This document shows, in pieces, positions 1-6,418 of a DNA stretch of 9,622 bases. The notes under the pieces were generated by a model that was given only the letters and a program-made list of their open reading frames with translations, did not search any database and was not told where the DNA came from. Each line of letters starts with the position of its first letter. Positions within the stretch are counted from its first letter, which is position 1. A program made the translations under genes and the position numbers. The stretch covers positions 1 to 9,622 of the forward strand of contig CAYUET010000062.1 of assembly GCA_964443875.1 (NCBI GenBank), written 5' to 3'. The DNA comes from CAYUET01 sp964443875. Its GTDB lineage: Bacteria; Auribacterota; JAFGBW01.

Positions 1-801
1 GAATACCCTGCGGATGAGGCCTTTTTTATTGTCCCCCGCAAATGGCTCGACAGGATCGAGCCCTCGGTCATGATCTGTGACACCCTTGGCATTACCGTGC
101 ACATCGCCATTGACCTCTTCAGCATGAAGGTTTCAAAAAGTTCCCTTTCCTATTTAAGCGGGCTTCCGGTTTTAAGCCTGAATGCGACCTCCACCAACTA
201 CCCGGCGCTGGCCCTGAAAAGGACAATGGATTTCCTGGGGGCTTTTTGGGGACTGGTTCTGTTTTTTCCTTTTGCCCTGATCATCATTTTGCTCATTAAG
301 CTTGAATCAAAAGGCCCTGTGTTTTTCACCCAGGAGCGCTGCACCTTAAACGGCCGTCTCTTCCAGATGTATAAATTCCGGACCATGGTTGAAAATGCCG
401 AAGAGATTAAAAATGACCTTTTATCGGACAATGAGCTGACAGGCCCTGTCTTTAAAATAAAAAAAGACCCCCGGGTGACAAGAATCGGCAGAATCCTCCG
501 TAAATTTTCTCTGGATGAAATGCCCCAGCTTCTCAATGTTCTTATGGGGGATATGTCCCTGGTGGGGCCGAGACCTCCGATTCCTGAAGAAGTGGTGCAC
601 TATAAGCCCTGGCAGCGCCGCAGGCTCAGTATGCGCCCGGGCATAACCTGTATCTGGCAGGTTTCGGGAAGAAACAATATTAAATTTGAAAAGTGGATGG
701 AGATGGATCTTGAATATATCGATAACTGGTCCATGATGCTCGATTTTAAAATTCTGCTGAAAACAATTCCTTCCGTTATTTTTGCAAAAGGGAGTTATTA
801 A
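1..801 (+). CDS. Polyprenyl-phosphate sugar phosphotransferase (EPS initiating transferase), 5'-truncated
   Basis: The frame is open from base 1, so the true start is upstream and only the last 266 residues are present; the ATG at 70 is internal. The enzyme transfers a sugar-1-phosphate from a nucleotide sugar to undecaprenyl phosphate at the inner membrane, the first step of repeat-unit synthesis. The bacterial sugar transferase domain is complete: a KRTMDF motif before a hydrophobic membrane-dipping helix (about 208-300), GPVFFTQER, the YKFRTM motif (about 370-390), the LDEMPQLLN motif with the Asp-Glu pair typical of the family's active site, and DMSLVGPRPP. The segment before KRTMDF resembles the linker of long WbaP/WcaJ-type enzymes with extra N-terminal membrane segments. 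The family assignment is firm; which sugar is used cannot be read. It ends four bases before the ankyrin gene, so the two are probably co-transcribed. Confidence 0.93.
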   Translation, partial: EYPADEAFFIVPRKWLDRIEPSVMICDTLGITVHIAIDLFSMKVSKSSLSYLSGLPVLSLNATSTNYPALALKRTMDFLGAFWGLVLFFPFALIIILLIKLESKGPVFFTQERCTLNGRLFQMYKFRTMVENAEEIKNDLLSDNELTGPVFKIKKDPRVTRIGRILRKFSLDEMPQLLNVLMGDMSLVGPRPPIPEEVVHYKPWQRRRLSMRPGITCIWQVSGRNNIKFEKWMEMDLEYIDNWSMMLDFKILLKTIPSVIFAKGSY

Positions 802-805
802 AACC

Positions 806-1795
806 ATGAAAAACAGATTCTTCTTTCTTGTCATGCTGTTTCTTTTTACAGGCCCTTTTTTTACCCTTGAAGCGGAGGTGCTTTCTCCCCTTCATCAGGC
901 GGCGCAAAAGGGCGATCTTCAGGCTGTTCAGAAGCTTTTATCTGAAAAGGTTTCAGCGGACATTACGGATGAAAACGGCAATACTCCGCTGCATTATGCG
1001 GCCATTCAGGGGAGCTCCGAAATAACTTCCCTGCTTGTTTCATGCGGGGCCGGGCCGGATGCAGGGAATAATGATAAGAAAACCCCCCTCCACTACGCCT
1101 GCCTGAACGGGCATCTTGAACTTGTGAATTTTCTGATTTCAAAGAATGCGGATTATGCCGCAAAGACAAAACAGAAATACACGGCCCTGCACTTTGCCGC
1201 CATGTCCGGGAATACGGAAATCGTAAAGCTCCTCGTTTCCAGGGGGCTGGAGGTTAACTGCAGAAACAGGGAAAAAAGAACCCCTCTGCATTATGCGGCG
1301 CAAAAAGACAATCTTGAAACAGTGGAATTTCTGATCTCCAAAAAGGCAAAAATCAGGGCGCTGGATAAAAACAAGAACACCCCTCTTCATCTGGCCATAC
1401 CGGGCAACAATGCGGCGATTGTGAAACTTTTATCTTCAGACGCTTCGCTTATCAATGCCCGCAATAGCAGCAAAAACACACCCATGCATATTGCGGCTGA
1501 AACCGGAAATGTGGAAATTGCGGCCCTGCTTCTGCAAAAGGGGGCAAAACTCGAAACACTCAACCTGCGGAGCGAAACGCCTCTGCATGTTGCTGTCCGG
1601 AAGAATAAAATTTTAATGGTGGAGTTCCTGCTTGATAACGGGGTTTTTGTAGACCCTGAAAATGCGAAGAAGAAGACGCCCTATGATCTCGCCAAAGAAT
1701 CCGGCTTCACTTCGATCATGGATCTTCTGCTGAAAAAGGGAGCCAAATCCTATGACCGCGTCAACGTCCGGAACCTCGGCACTTTAAATTACTAG
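806..1795 (+). CDS. Secreted ankyrin-repeat protein (nine repeats)
   Basis: This 329-residue protein has a signal peptide (basic KNR, hydrophobic core about 5-20, likely cleavage after LEA at 21-23), so it should act in the periplasm or outside the cell. The rest is nine ankyrin repeats in perfect 33-residue register: TPLH-type motifs begin at residues 27, 60, 93, 126, 159, 192, 225, 258 and 291. The first (SPLH) and last (TPYD) are divergent, as expected of capping repeats. No enzymatic domain is visible, so binding of a protein partner is the natural inference. I chose the ATG at 806, with GGGAG about 11 bases upstream; a TTG at 782 in the same frame overlaps the previous gene and would put charged residues ahead of the signal peptide. 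It follows the sugar transferase by four bases, suggesting a shared operon. The partner is unknown. Confidence 0.9.
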   Translation: MKNRFFFLVMLFLFTGPFFTLEAEVLSPLHQAAQKGDLQAVQKLLSEKVSADITDENGNTPLHYAAIQGSSEITSLLVSCGAGPDAGNNDKKTPLHYACLNGHLELVNFLISKNADYAAKTKQKYTALHFAAMSGNTEIVKLLVSRGLEVNCRNREKRTPLHYAAQKDNLETVEFLISKKAKIRALDKNKNTPLHLAIPGNNAAIVKLLSSDASLINARNSSKNTPMHIAAETGNVEIAALLLQKGAKLETLNLRSETPLHVAVRKNKILMVEFLLDNGVFVDPENAKKKTPYDLAKESGFTSIMDLLLKKGAKSYDRVNVRNLGTLNY

Positions 1796-1891
1796 TGTAA
1801 CGTAATTACATGTATTTTTTAATGTCATCGCGAGGAGCTCTGCGACGAAGCAATCCCGGCAAATACATTTATCTAAAGGATGCATTACACT
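1794..1891. repeat. REP-like repeat inside nested inverted repeats (MITE-like)
   Basis: The core at 1824-1855 (GTCATCGCGAGGAG, then GCGACGAAGCAATC) matches 28 of 32 bases of the repeat at 3591-3622. It is enclosed by two pairs of inverted arms: AGTGTAA at 1794-1800 with TTACACT at 1885-1891, and ATGTATTT at 1810-1817 with AAATACAT at 1861-1868. The outer arm overlaps the ankyrin stop codon. The nested arrangement is seen directly; calling it a mobile, MITE-like unit is inference. Confidence 0.6.
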
Positions 1892-1907
1892 CGATTTTTC
1901 CCGATTC

Positions 1908-1928
1908 CCCCGGCCGGGGTTTTCTTTA
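1908..1928 (+). terminator. Possible intrinsic terminator after the ankyrin gene
   Basis: A perfect 12-base GC palindrome (CCCCGGCCGGGG, 1908-1919) is followed at once by TTTTCTTTA. It could fold as a four-pair stem with a GGCC loop. The stem is short, so termination strength is uncertain, but it lies where the operon ending with the ankyrin gene should stop. Confidence 0.4.
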
Positions 1929-2052
1929 TATTTGCAGATAAAATTTTATAGAACAACCATCGGATAATTGTTAATACTTCTATTGCGGATGCGCTGAATT
2001 TATACAAGACGCGGGGAATTTAACCCGAACGGCATTTAACAAAGGGGGAATG

Positions 2053-2610
2053 ATGAAAAATGAAAGTGAATTAATTCCCAGGAAAAATTACTTTATCAAC
2101 AAACCCTTTCAGGTGAATTTTCTTTTCCGGATTTCTCTGGCTGTTCTCCTGTCGACCATGCTTTTAAGCACGATCATCTTTTACCTTTCCAAATCCGGCA
2201 CCACGGTTGTATTCAGAAATTTTCATCTGGAGGTCATGTCTACAAGTGAATACATTCTGTCTTCCATCTTTGTCAGTCTGTCCATATCCATCCTTGTTTC
2301 TTTTGTGTTGTATTTTGTTCTGGGCCTGATTTACTCCCACCAGATTTCAGGGCCCATGTACCGGTTTGAGAGGGTTTTTAAGCACTTGTCCGAAGGTGAA
2401 CTGGTTCAGACTGTGGAATTGAGACAGAACGATGAATGGAAGGGAACAGCTGCTTCCCTGGAGTCTGCGCTGGACGCATTAAGAGAAAAAATGGCCCAAT
2501 TAAACGGGGCTTTTGTAGATTTGAAAGAGATGAATGAGGTGAAAAATAATCCCGAAATTTTCAGGAAAGTGGAACGGGTTCAGAAATCCATAAGACAGTT
2601 TCACTTTTAA
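2053..2610 (+). CDS. Small two-TM membrane protein with a HAMP-like domain
   Basis: This inner-membrane protein of about 185 residues has two hydrophobic helices (about 24-47 and 69-95, counted from the ATG at 2050) separated by a short periplasmic loop. A HAMP-like segment follows (about 96-150: an ISGPMYRFERVFKHLSEGEL helix, then VELRQNDEW and a second helix), and the protein ends in a short helical tail. HAMP domains relay signals between a sensor and an output domain; here no kinase, cyclase or methyl-accepting output is present, so it may signal through a partner or be structural. Two ATGs are in tandem at 2050 and 2053. The strong AGGGGG (2043-2048) sits only one base from the first and four from the second, so 2053 is preferred. 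It converges with the parvulin-like gene, their ends overlapping by three bases. Function unknown. Confidence 0.75.
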   Translation: MKNESELIPRKNYFINKPFQVNFLFRISLAVLLSTMLLSTIIFYLSKSGTTVVFRNFHLEVMSTSEYILSSIFVSLSISILVSFVLYFVLGLIYSHQISGPMYRFERVFKHLSEGELVQTVELRQNDEWKGTAASLESALDALREKMAQLNGAFVDLKEMNEVKNNPEIFRKVERVQKSIRQFHF

Positions 2611-3446
2611 ATCCTGGAATAAAGATCCTTGTTGATGACAATGGTGGCCTTTTCCCCAAGGGCTTTAAGCCAGCGGTCCAGCGCTTCCCGTTCCTTGTCT
2701 TCCTGTAAAAAATCTTTAATTTCAGGTTTCAGGTTTGCATAAGAATCAATGGCTTTTTCTTTTGTTTTATCCACAAAGAGCAGATAGCTTATTTTTTTAT
2801 CCTGAATGAAAAACCATTGGTTCAGGGGGATATCTCCAGAGAGAAGCTGGTACCGGAGCTGGGGTTCTAGGGACTTTAGATCCGTCCAGTTGAAGTCGGA
2901 GTCATAATGAATATACTCCGGGTGGGCTTTTAAATAGTCGCTGTTTATCCGGGAGAGATCAATCTTCAGATCGGATTTATCAACGGAAAGCTGAACCATC
3001 CGGAGATAATATTCTTTTTTCAGGGCTTCATAGGCCTTTTTAATTTCCTCTTCAGAAACTTTAACCTGATTTTTTATTTCCATGTTTTTTTTCTTGAGCA
3101 GGCCTTCGATCAGGCTCTGTCGCCAGAAATACTCTATTTCTCTGAGGAAGGTTTTGTCCTGATTCATTTTCAGATTTTCCGCTTCCTTTAAAAGAACAAT
3201 GTCGTTGATCAAAGTTTCCATGACGGCTTTCTTGTCCACGGGAGTGTTATCATTATAAAAAGGGGTGTATTTGGCCTTCTGGCTCAAATAGTCATCAAGG
3301 GTGATTTTATAGCCGTCGACCATTGCGAGGAAATTATGATGCTGGGAGAGAAAACCGATCTCTTTTTTTGAAAAAGAAAAATAAAGAATAATAATCATCA
3401 GTCCGAACAGCAGAATAAAAAAGGATATTTTGATATATTTATTCAT
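2607..3446 (-). CDS. Membrane-anchored SurA/PpiC-like protein with divergent parvulin domain
   Basis: The 279-residue protein has an N-terminal membrane anchor or uncleaved signal (about 7-26). A SurA-N-like helical chaperone region follows (about 40-145), including VDGYKITLDDYL and the METLINDIVLLKEAENL helix typical of periplasmic peptidyl-prolyl isomerases. The C-terminal half has the order of a parvulin fold (YYLRMVQLSV strand, a FNWTDL turn near 185-190, an LLSGDIPLNQWFFI stretch and a YLLFVD strand), but it is shorter than usual and I do not see the canonical active-site residues. Isomerase activity is therefore doubtful and a pure chaperone role is plausible. PpiC/EpsD-type proteins are common in exosortase-EPS loci, which fits. 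It has its own minus-strand promoter (3467-3494). The Shine-Dalgarno is weak (AAAAGAAAA). Its end overlaps the HAMP gene tail to tail. Confidence 0.72.
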   Translation of the reverse strand: MNKYIKISFFILLFGLMIIILYFSFSKKEIGFLSQHHNFLAMVDGYKITLDDYLSQKAKYTPFYNDNTPVDKKAVMETLINDIVLLKEAENLKMNQDKTFLREIEYFWRQSLIEGLLKKKNMEIKNQVKVSEEEIKKAYEALKKEYYLRMVQLSVDKSDLKIDLSRINSDYLKAHPEYIHYDSDFNWTDLKSLEPQLRYQLLSGDIPLNQWFFIQDKKISYLLFVDKTKEKAIDSYANLKPEIKDFLQEDKEREALDRWLKALGEKATIVINKDLYSRI

Positions 3447-3466
3447 AATAATTTTCTTTTAAGCAG

Positions 3467-3494
3467 ATTATAGGGAAAATCAGCCTGATTACAA
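3467..3494 (-). promoter_or_regulatory. Sigma-70-type promoter for the parvulin-like gene
   Basis: Read on the minus strand, TTGTAA (3494-3489) and a perfect TATAAT (3472-3467) are separated by 16 bases. The predicted transcript starts about 15 bases ahead of the ATG at 3446, giving a very short leader. Confidence 0.6.
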
Positions 3495-3706
3495 GAAAGA
3501 TTTTTTGTTTTGTCTGCATTTTGCATAATGCAAGGAGTGTCTGGTTTAATCTCATGGGTTATCATTTCCGTCAAATGCATCATTATGAACGTCATTTCGA
3601 GGAGCTCCGCGACGAAGCGATCTCGTCAGTTCCATCCTTAGAACGTCACTCAGTTGATTTTTCGGGAGATATACGGATTATGGGATTTATAAAAAACCAT
3701 ACGCTA
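3495..3706. other. Non-coding part of the divergent intergenic region
   Basis: The 344-base gap 3447-3790 separates the divergent parvulin-like and PEP-CTERM genes. Between its two promoters I see a small hairpin (TGCATT at 3515-3520 pairing with AATGCA at 3527-3532) and the REP-like repeat at 3591-3622. A short open frame across 3521-3736 starts with TTG, lacks a ribosome binding site and translates the repeat, so I do not call it a gene. I saw no tRNA, riboswitch or sigma-54 (GG-N10-GC) promoter pattern here. Confidence 0.5.
3591..3622. repeat. REP-like 32-bp repeat, second copy
   Basis: It matches the core at 1824-1855 at 28 of 32 positions and contains the palindrome GGAGCTCC. Its first ten bases (GTCATTTCGA) are identical to the start of the element at 9544, suggesting one repeat superfamily with conserved ends and variable interior. 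It lies between the two divergent promoters. Confidence 0.7.
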
Positions 3707-3735
3707 TTGACAAGAATCGGCTTTGGTGGTATTTA
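3707..3735 (+). promoter_or_regulatory. Promoter for the PEP-CTERM/exosortase operon
   Basis: A consensus -35 TTGACA (3707-3712) is followed after 17 bases by TATTTA (3730-3735), with a TG at 3727-3728 that makes an extended -10. The -10 hexamer itself matches the consensus at only three positions. Transcription would start near 3742, giving a leader of about 50 bases. Confidence 0.5.
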
Positions 3736-3790
3736 GTACTACATTAATTAAGATTGGGGAAATTTCACTACAAGTCCGTAGGGGGTATTT

Positions 3791-4276
3791 ATGAAATGGC
3801 ATTTAAAACTTTGTATGACAGCTGCTTTAGCCTTGGCTGCCGTTCATTACGGCTTTGCCTGCGATTCAGATATTAATTCTTCGTTTTTCGGCAATTCAAA
3901 AAATCATGACAGCCGGAACAACAATAATCCCAATAACAGCTGGTTTAATAACGGCAGTTGCCATTCCAGCAATATTTTTAACAATAAACCTTCAAATCAT
4001 TCAAATCAAAATCAGTGGAATCAGAATCCGTGGAATTGCGGGAACAAAAAGCCCGGTTCACACTGGAACTATCCGGGAAATGGCGGCCAGAAGTGTGGCG
4101 ATCACCATGACAAATGGAAGCCAAAGCATAATCGGAAACCCTATGGCCACGGCGGGTATTGCAAACCGCGTCCCCCCTGCAATGTGCCGGAACCTGTAAG
4201 TTCTGCTTTATTCCTTTTGGGCGCAGGCACCCTGGCTTTCAGGCAAGTGCGGAAAAACAAAGCTGCCCGCGGATAA
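3791..4276 (+). CDS. Asn/His/Cys-rich PEP-CTERM protein (exosortase substrate)
   Basis: This 161-residue protein starts with a signal peptide (hydrophobic AALALAAVHYGF, probable cleavage between Ala23 and Cys24). The mature part is low in complexity and rich in Asn, His, Gly, Pro and Trp, with cysteines at 24, 57, 83, 102, 124 and 130. It ends in the tripartite PEP-CTERM sorting signal: VPEP at 132-135, a hydrophobic helix about 137-150 and the basic tail RQVRKNK at 151-157. Exosortases are thought to cleave this tail for release or attachment of the protein at the cell surface. AGGGGGT lies just ahead of the ATG. Its stop codon directly abuts the exosortase start with no gap, so the two are translationally linked and this is probably a dedicated substrate. 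Its role (matrix or surface scaffold) is inference. It is not a lipoprotein, because position -3 before Cys24 is Gly. Confidence 0.88.
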   Translation: MKWHLKLCMTAALALAAVHYGFACDSDINSSFFGNSKNHDSRNNNNPNNSWFNNGSCHSSNIFNNKPSNHSNQNQWNQNPWNCGNKKPGSHWNYPGNGGQKCGDHHDKWKPKHNRKPYGHGGYCKPRPPCNVPEPVSSALFLLGAGTLAFRQVRKNKAARG

Positions 4277-5092
4277 GTGTTGTACAACTCCCTTATCCCT
4301 TTATTGGTTGTTTTCCTTTATGCGCCTGTTTTTTATAATCTTTTTCTCGTGCGCTGGGATCTTTTGGATTATTCCCATGCCTATTTTATTTTACCCGTTT
4401 CCATGGGGCTTGTCTGGCTCAGGCGTAAAGATTTAAAAAAATGGATGAATCAGCAGGCTGAAAACGGCACCCATGGCCTTTTTATCTTTATAGCAGGCCT
4501 TTGTCTCTTTGTCTTCGGCTGGCGGATGGATTATGTCTGTATTTCAACTTTTTCCCTTATCCCGGTTATAGCGGGGCTGGTCCTGTTTTTATACGGCAGG
4601 GAGGTGTTGAAAACAGTCTTATTTCCGATCCTTTACCTTATTTTTCTTGTTCCCCCGCCGGCGGCCATCATTGACGGGCTCACCAATCCCATGCAGTATG
4701 GAGTTTCCGTTGTCTCGGAACATATTCTTGCCCTGTTTCATTACCCGGTTGCCAGGGATGGCCTTCTTTTATCCATGGGGGAAAACGATCTTTTTGTCAG
4801 CCAGCCCTGCAGCGGCTTCCGTTCGCTCATCACTTTTTTTGCCCTGGGGATTGTCTATATCCATTTGAACAAAGGGACTCTTCTGAAAAAAAGCATTCTT
4901 TTTCTTTCTGTTATTCCCTGTGCCCTTCTGGGGAATCTTATCCGCATCATCACCCTGTGTCTTATCACCTATTATGCGGGTGAAGAGGCGGCAATGGGTT
5001 TTTTTCATAATTTCAGCGGCCTGCTGATTTTTTTCATTATGATACTCTGTTTTCTTTTAATAGAAACCCTTCTGGAAAAAATCATCAAATGA
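4277..5092 (+). CDS. Exosortase (PEP-CTERM processing transpeptidase-like membrane enzyme)
   Basis: This polytopic inner-membrane protein of 271 residues has about seven to eight hydrophobic helices and the exosortase signature residues in order: Cys178 in PCSGFRSL, Arg223 in GNLIRI and His244 in HNFSG. Family studies propose these three as the catalytic set. Other family marks are SHAYFILP (33-40) and FLVPPP (123-128). It would recognise the PEP-CTERM tail of secreted proteins on the periplasmic side. The start is GTG at 4277, immediately after the TAA of the PEP-CTERM gene; a TTG follows at once but the GTG fits re-initiation. It lacks the fused C-terminal EpsI domain of long exosortases; that domain is encoded separately just downstream with an ATGA overlap. 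The family is certain; the exosortase subtype I cannot assign. Confidence 0.93.
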   Translation: MLYNSLIPLLVVFLYAPVFYNLFLVRWDLLDYSHAYFILPVSMGLVWLRRKDLKKWMNQQAENGTHGLFIFIAGLCLFVFGWRMDYVCISTFSLIPVIAGLVLFLYGREVLKTVLFPILYLIFLVPPPAAIIDGLTNPMQYGVSVVSEHILALFHYPVARDGLLLSMGENDLFVSQPCSGFRSLITFFALGIVYIHLNKGTLLKKSILFLSVIPCALLGNLIRIITLCLITYYAGEEAAMGFFHNFSGLLIFFIMILCFLLIETLLEKIIK

Positions 5093-5727
5093 AAAAAAAC
5101 AGACAGCTGGCTGTTATTCTCTTTTTGGTGATTGCAATTGTCATTTCCTATTCCATTCCCGTTAAGAAAGAGAGGCCCCCGGATACGCTTTCCTCTCTTC
5201 ATATCCCCCACACCGTGGAGGACTGGAAGGGAGAGAACATTTCAGACACCTACATGGATCTTAAGGATCAGAAATATAATTTTGTCGACGGAGTCTTTGC
5301 CGCACGGTATTTGAATTCCGCAAATGATGAGGTCACCTTTTCCATAACCGAGGCCGCGCATTTTCATAACCCCCTGATTTGCTACAAGGCTTCAGGATAT
5401 GAAATGAAGATTATTTCGGATGCCGGGATGACGGTCAGCGGTAAAAAACTGAAGGTTTATCTCTGTCATGCCTTTAAAGACGGCGAGGGTTATATCACGC
5501 TCTACTGGCTTTGTGTGGACAAAAAAAATCTGAACTGGTGGGGCCAGATGACAAACCTTTTATGGACCTCTCTTTTGAATAAACCCGCGGTAAGCTTCAT
5601 GGTTCGGCTGGATCTGGCGGTTAAGGAAGCTGACGCTGAAAAGGGAACGGCTCAGCTGAAGTCTTTTATGGAAGGACTGGCAAGCCGCATTCCTGAAGCC
5701 GACAGGGAATTTATTTTTGGAAAATGA
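5089..5727 (+). CDS. EpsI family exosortase-associated protein
   Basis: The 212-residue protein has one N-terminal membrane helix (about 7-23) followed by a periplasmic domain. The segment HNPLICYKASGYEM (93-106, Cys98) corresponds to the H-x-P-x-x-CY-x-x-x-G motif of the EpsI/DUF3485 family, found fused to or beside exosortases. A second half with alternating beta stretches (LKVYLCHAF, YITLYWLCVD) ends in a helical tail. Its start overlaps the exosortase stop (ATGA at 5089-5092), so translation is coupled and the products probably work as a complex. The exact biochemical role of EpsI is not established. No good Shine-Dalgarno is visible, consistent with coupling. A repeat fragment lies about ten bases beyond its stop. 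Confidence 0.85.
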   Translation: MKKNRQLAVILFLVIAIVISYSIPVKKERPPDTLSSLHIPHTVEDWKGENISDTYMDLKDQKYNFVDGVFAARYLNSANDEVTFSITEAAHFHNPLICYKASGYEMKIISDAGMTVSGKKLKVYLCHAFKDGEGYITLYWLCVDKKNLNWWGQMTNLLWTSLLNKPAVSFMVRLDLAVKEADAEKGTAQLKSFMEGLASRIPEADREFIFGK

Positions 5728-5737
5728 AGTTGGCTTC

Positions 5738-5758
5738 CACAGGCGGATGTATTGAAGC
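5738..5758. repeat. Fragment related to the 9-kb palindromic element
   Basis: These 21 bases match 17 of 21 with 9082-9102, the right side of the second hairpin near the GIY-YIG gene. The match covers the AGGC-GATGTAT-GAAG stretch only. It looks like the decayed remnant of one arm, located just after epsI. Confidence 0.45.
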
Positions 5759-5794
5759 GGCCGGAGGAGGCAGGGATTAAATTACTATTCAATA

Positions 5795-5823
5795 TTGCCA
5801 AACAGGGTAAAATAAGTTAAATT
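5795..5823 (+). promoter_or_regulatory. Candidate sigma-70 promoter for the secreted protein and export genes
   Basis: TTGCCA (5795-5800, five of six to consensus) and TAAATT (5818-5823, four of six) are 17 bases apart, leaving a leader of about 55 bases before the ATG at 5884. The leader contains a small hairpin (ATTGC and GCAAT around the loop TTTTAGAG). Confidence 0.35.
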
Positions 5824-5883
5824 TTAATAAATATTGCTTTTAGAGGCAATGAGTTGGAATAATATTCAATAGGGAAACTGGTT

Positions 5884-6375
5884 ATGAAAAAACAAATGGT
5901 TTTAATCAGCCTTGTGATCTGCATGTTTTCATTTTCTGTTTTATCAGCAGCCGATGCCACGATGAATGTAAAAGATTTTGCCTTAAAACTGGCTAAAGAG
6001 TTAAATATTGATAAAGACATCAAAGGGGATGCTCTGGGCGATGCCGTAAAAGTATTTCCTGAAAATCTTCAGGGGATCTTCAATGATTTTAAAGGCGATG
6101 TTGTCACGCGGGGGCTTTGCACTGATATTTTTGCCTATTTTCTGGATGCCAATGAAATTGAAGCGTTAAGAATGGCGGGCAAGGAAACCGATCAGATGTC
6201 TGCAGCCGATATAGACGCCTTGTTTGCAAAATCCAGCAAGGAAGGCGATGTGCTGACCTACATCACGCCGCCGAGCCATTCCTTTACGAATCGTCTGGAC
6301 CCCAAGCTTAACGAGCTTTATCAGCCCCAGGGGGCGACAGACGGCGAATATCAGGCGACCGGAACACAGGAATAA
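5884..6375 (+). CDS. Secreted protein of unknown function
   Basis: I do not recognise this 163-residue protein. It has a clear signal peptide (MKKQMV, hydrophobic core to about residue 20, cleavage near LSA/ADA at 20-25) and should be periplasmic or exported. The mature part is acidic and mostly helical up to about residue 120, with one cysteine (Cys79). A Pro-, Asn- and Gly-rich tail (about 128-163) looks disordered. No membrane anchor, lipobox or PEP-CTERM tail is present. AGGGA lies eight bases ahead of the ATG. It sits between the exosortase pair and the polysaccharide export gene with about 43 bases to the next start, so it probably shares their transcript. A helper of polymer export is plausible by context only. 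Confidence 0.75.
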   Translation: MKKQMVLISLVICMFSFSVLSAADATMNVKDFALKLAKELNIDKDIKGDALGDAVKVFPENLQGIFNDFKGDVVTRGLCTDIFAYFLDANEIEALRMAGKETDQMSAADIDALFAKSSKEGDVLTYITPPSHSFTNRLDPKLNELYQPQGATDGEYQATGTQE

Positions 6376-6418
6376 ATTTTATCCCTGTTGAGGATGAGGG
6401 AGGATCAGGTTTATTAAT

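Noticed and set aside
421..834. Minus-strand open frame of 137 codons opposite the sugar transferase
   Set aside because: It lies opposite a well-conserved gene, has no recognisable domain or start signal, and is explained as a shadow frame.
3521..3736. Open frame of 71 codons in the divergent gap
   Set aside because: It starts with TTG without a ribosome binding site, runs through the REP-like repeat (its translation includes the repeat) and contains the operon promoter.
3661..3790. Sigma-54 promoter or c-di-GMP riboswitch upstream of the PEP-CTERM gene
   Set aside because: Such control is known for some exosortase systems, but I found no GG-N10-GC pattern and no GEMM-like conserved bases; a sigma-70-type promoter fits better.
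3791..3865. Lipoprotein signal (Cys24) in the PEP-CTERM protein
   Set aside because: The residues before Cys24 are Gly-Phe-Ala, lacking the Leu/Val/Ile expected at -3; the PEP-CTERM tail explains its sorting.
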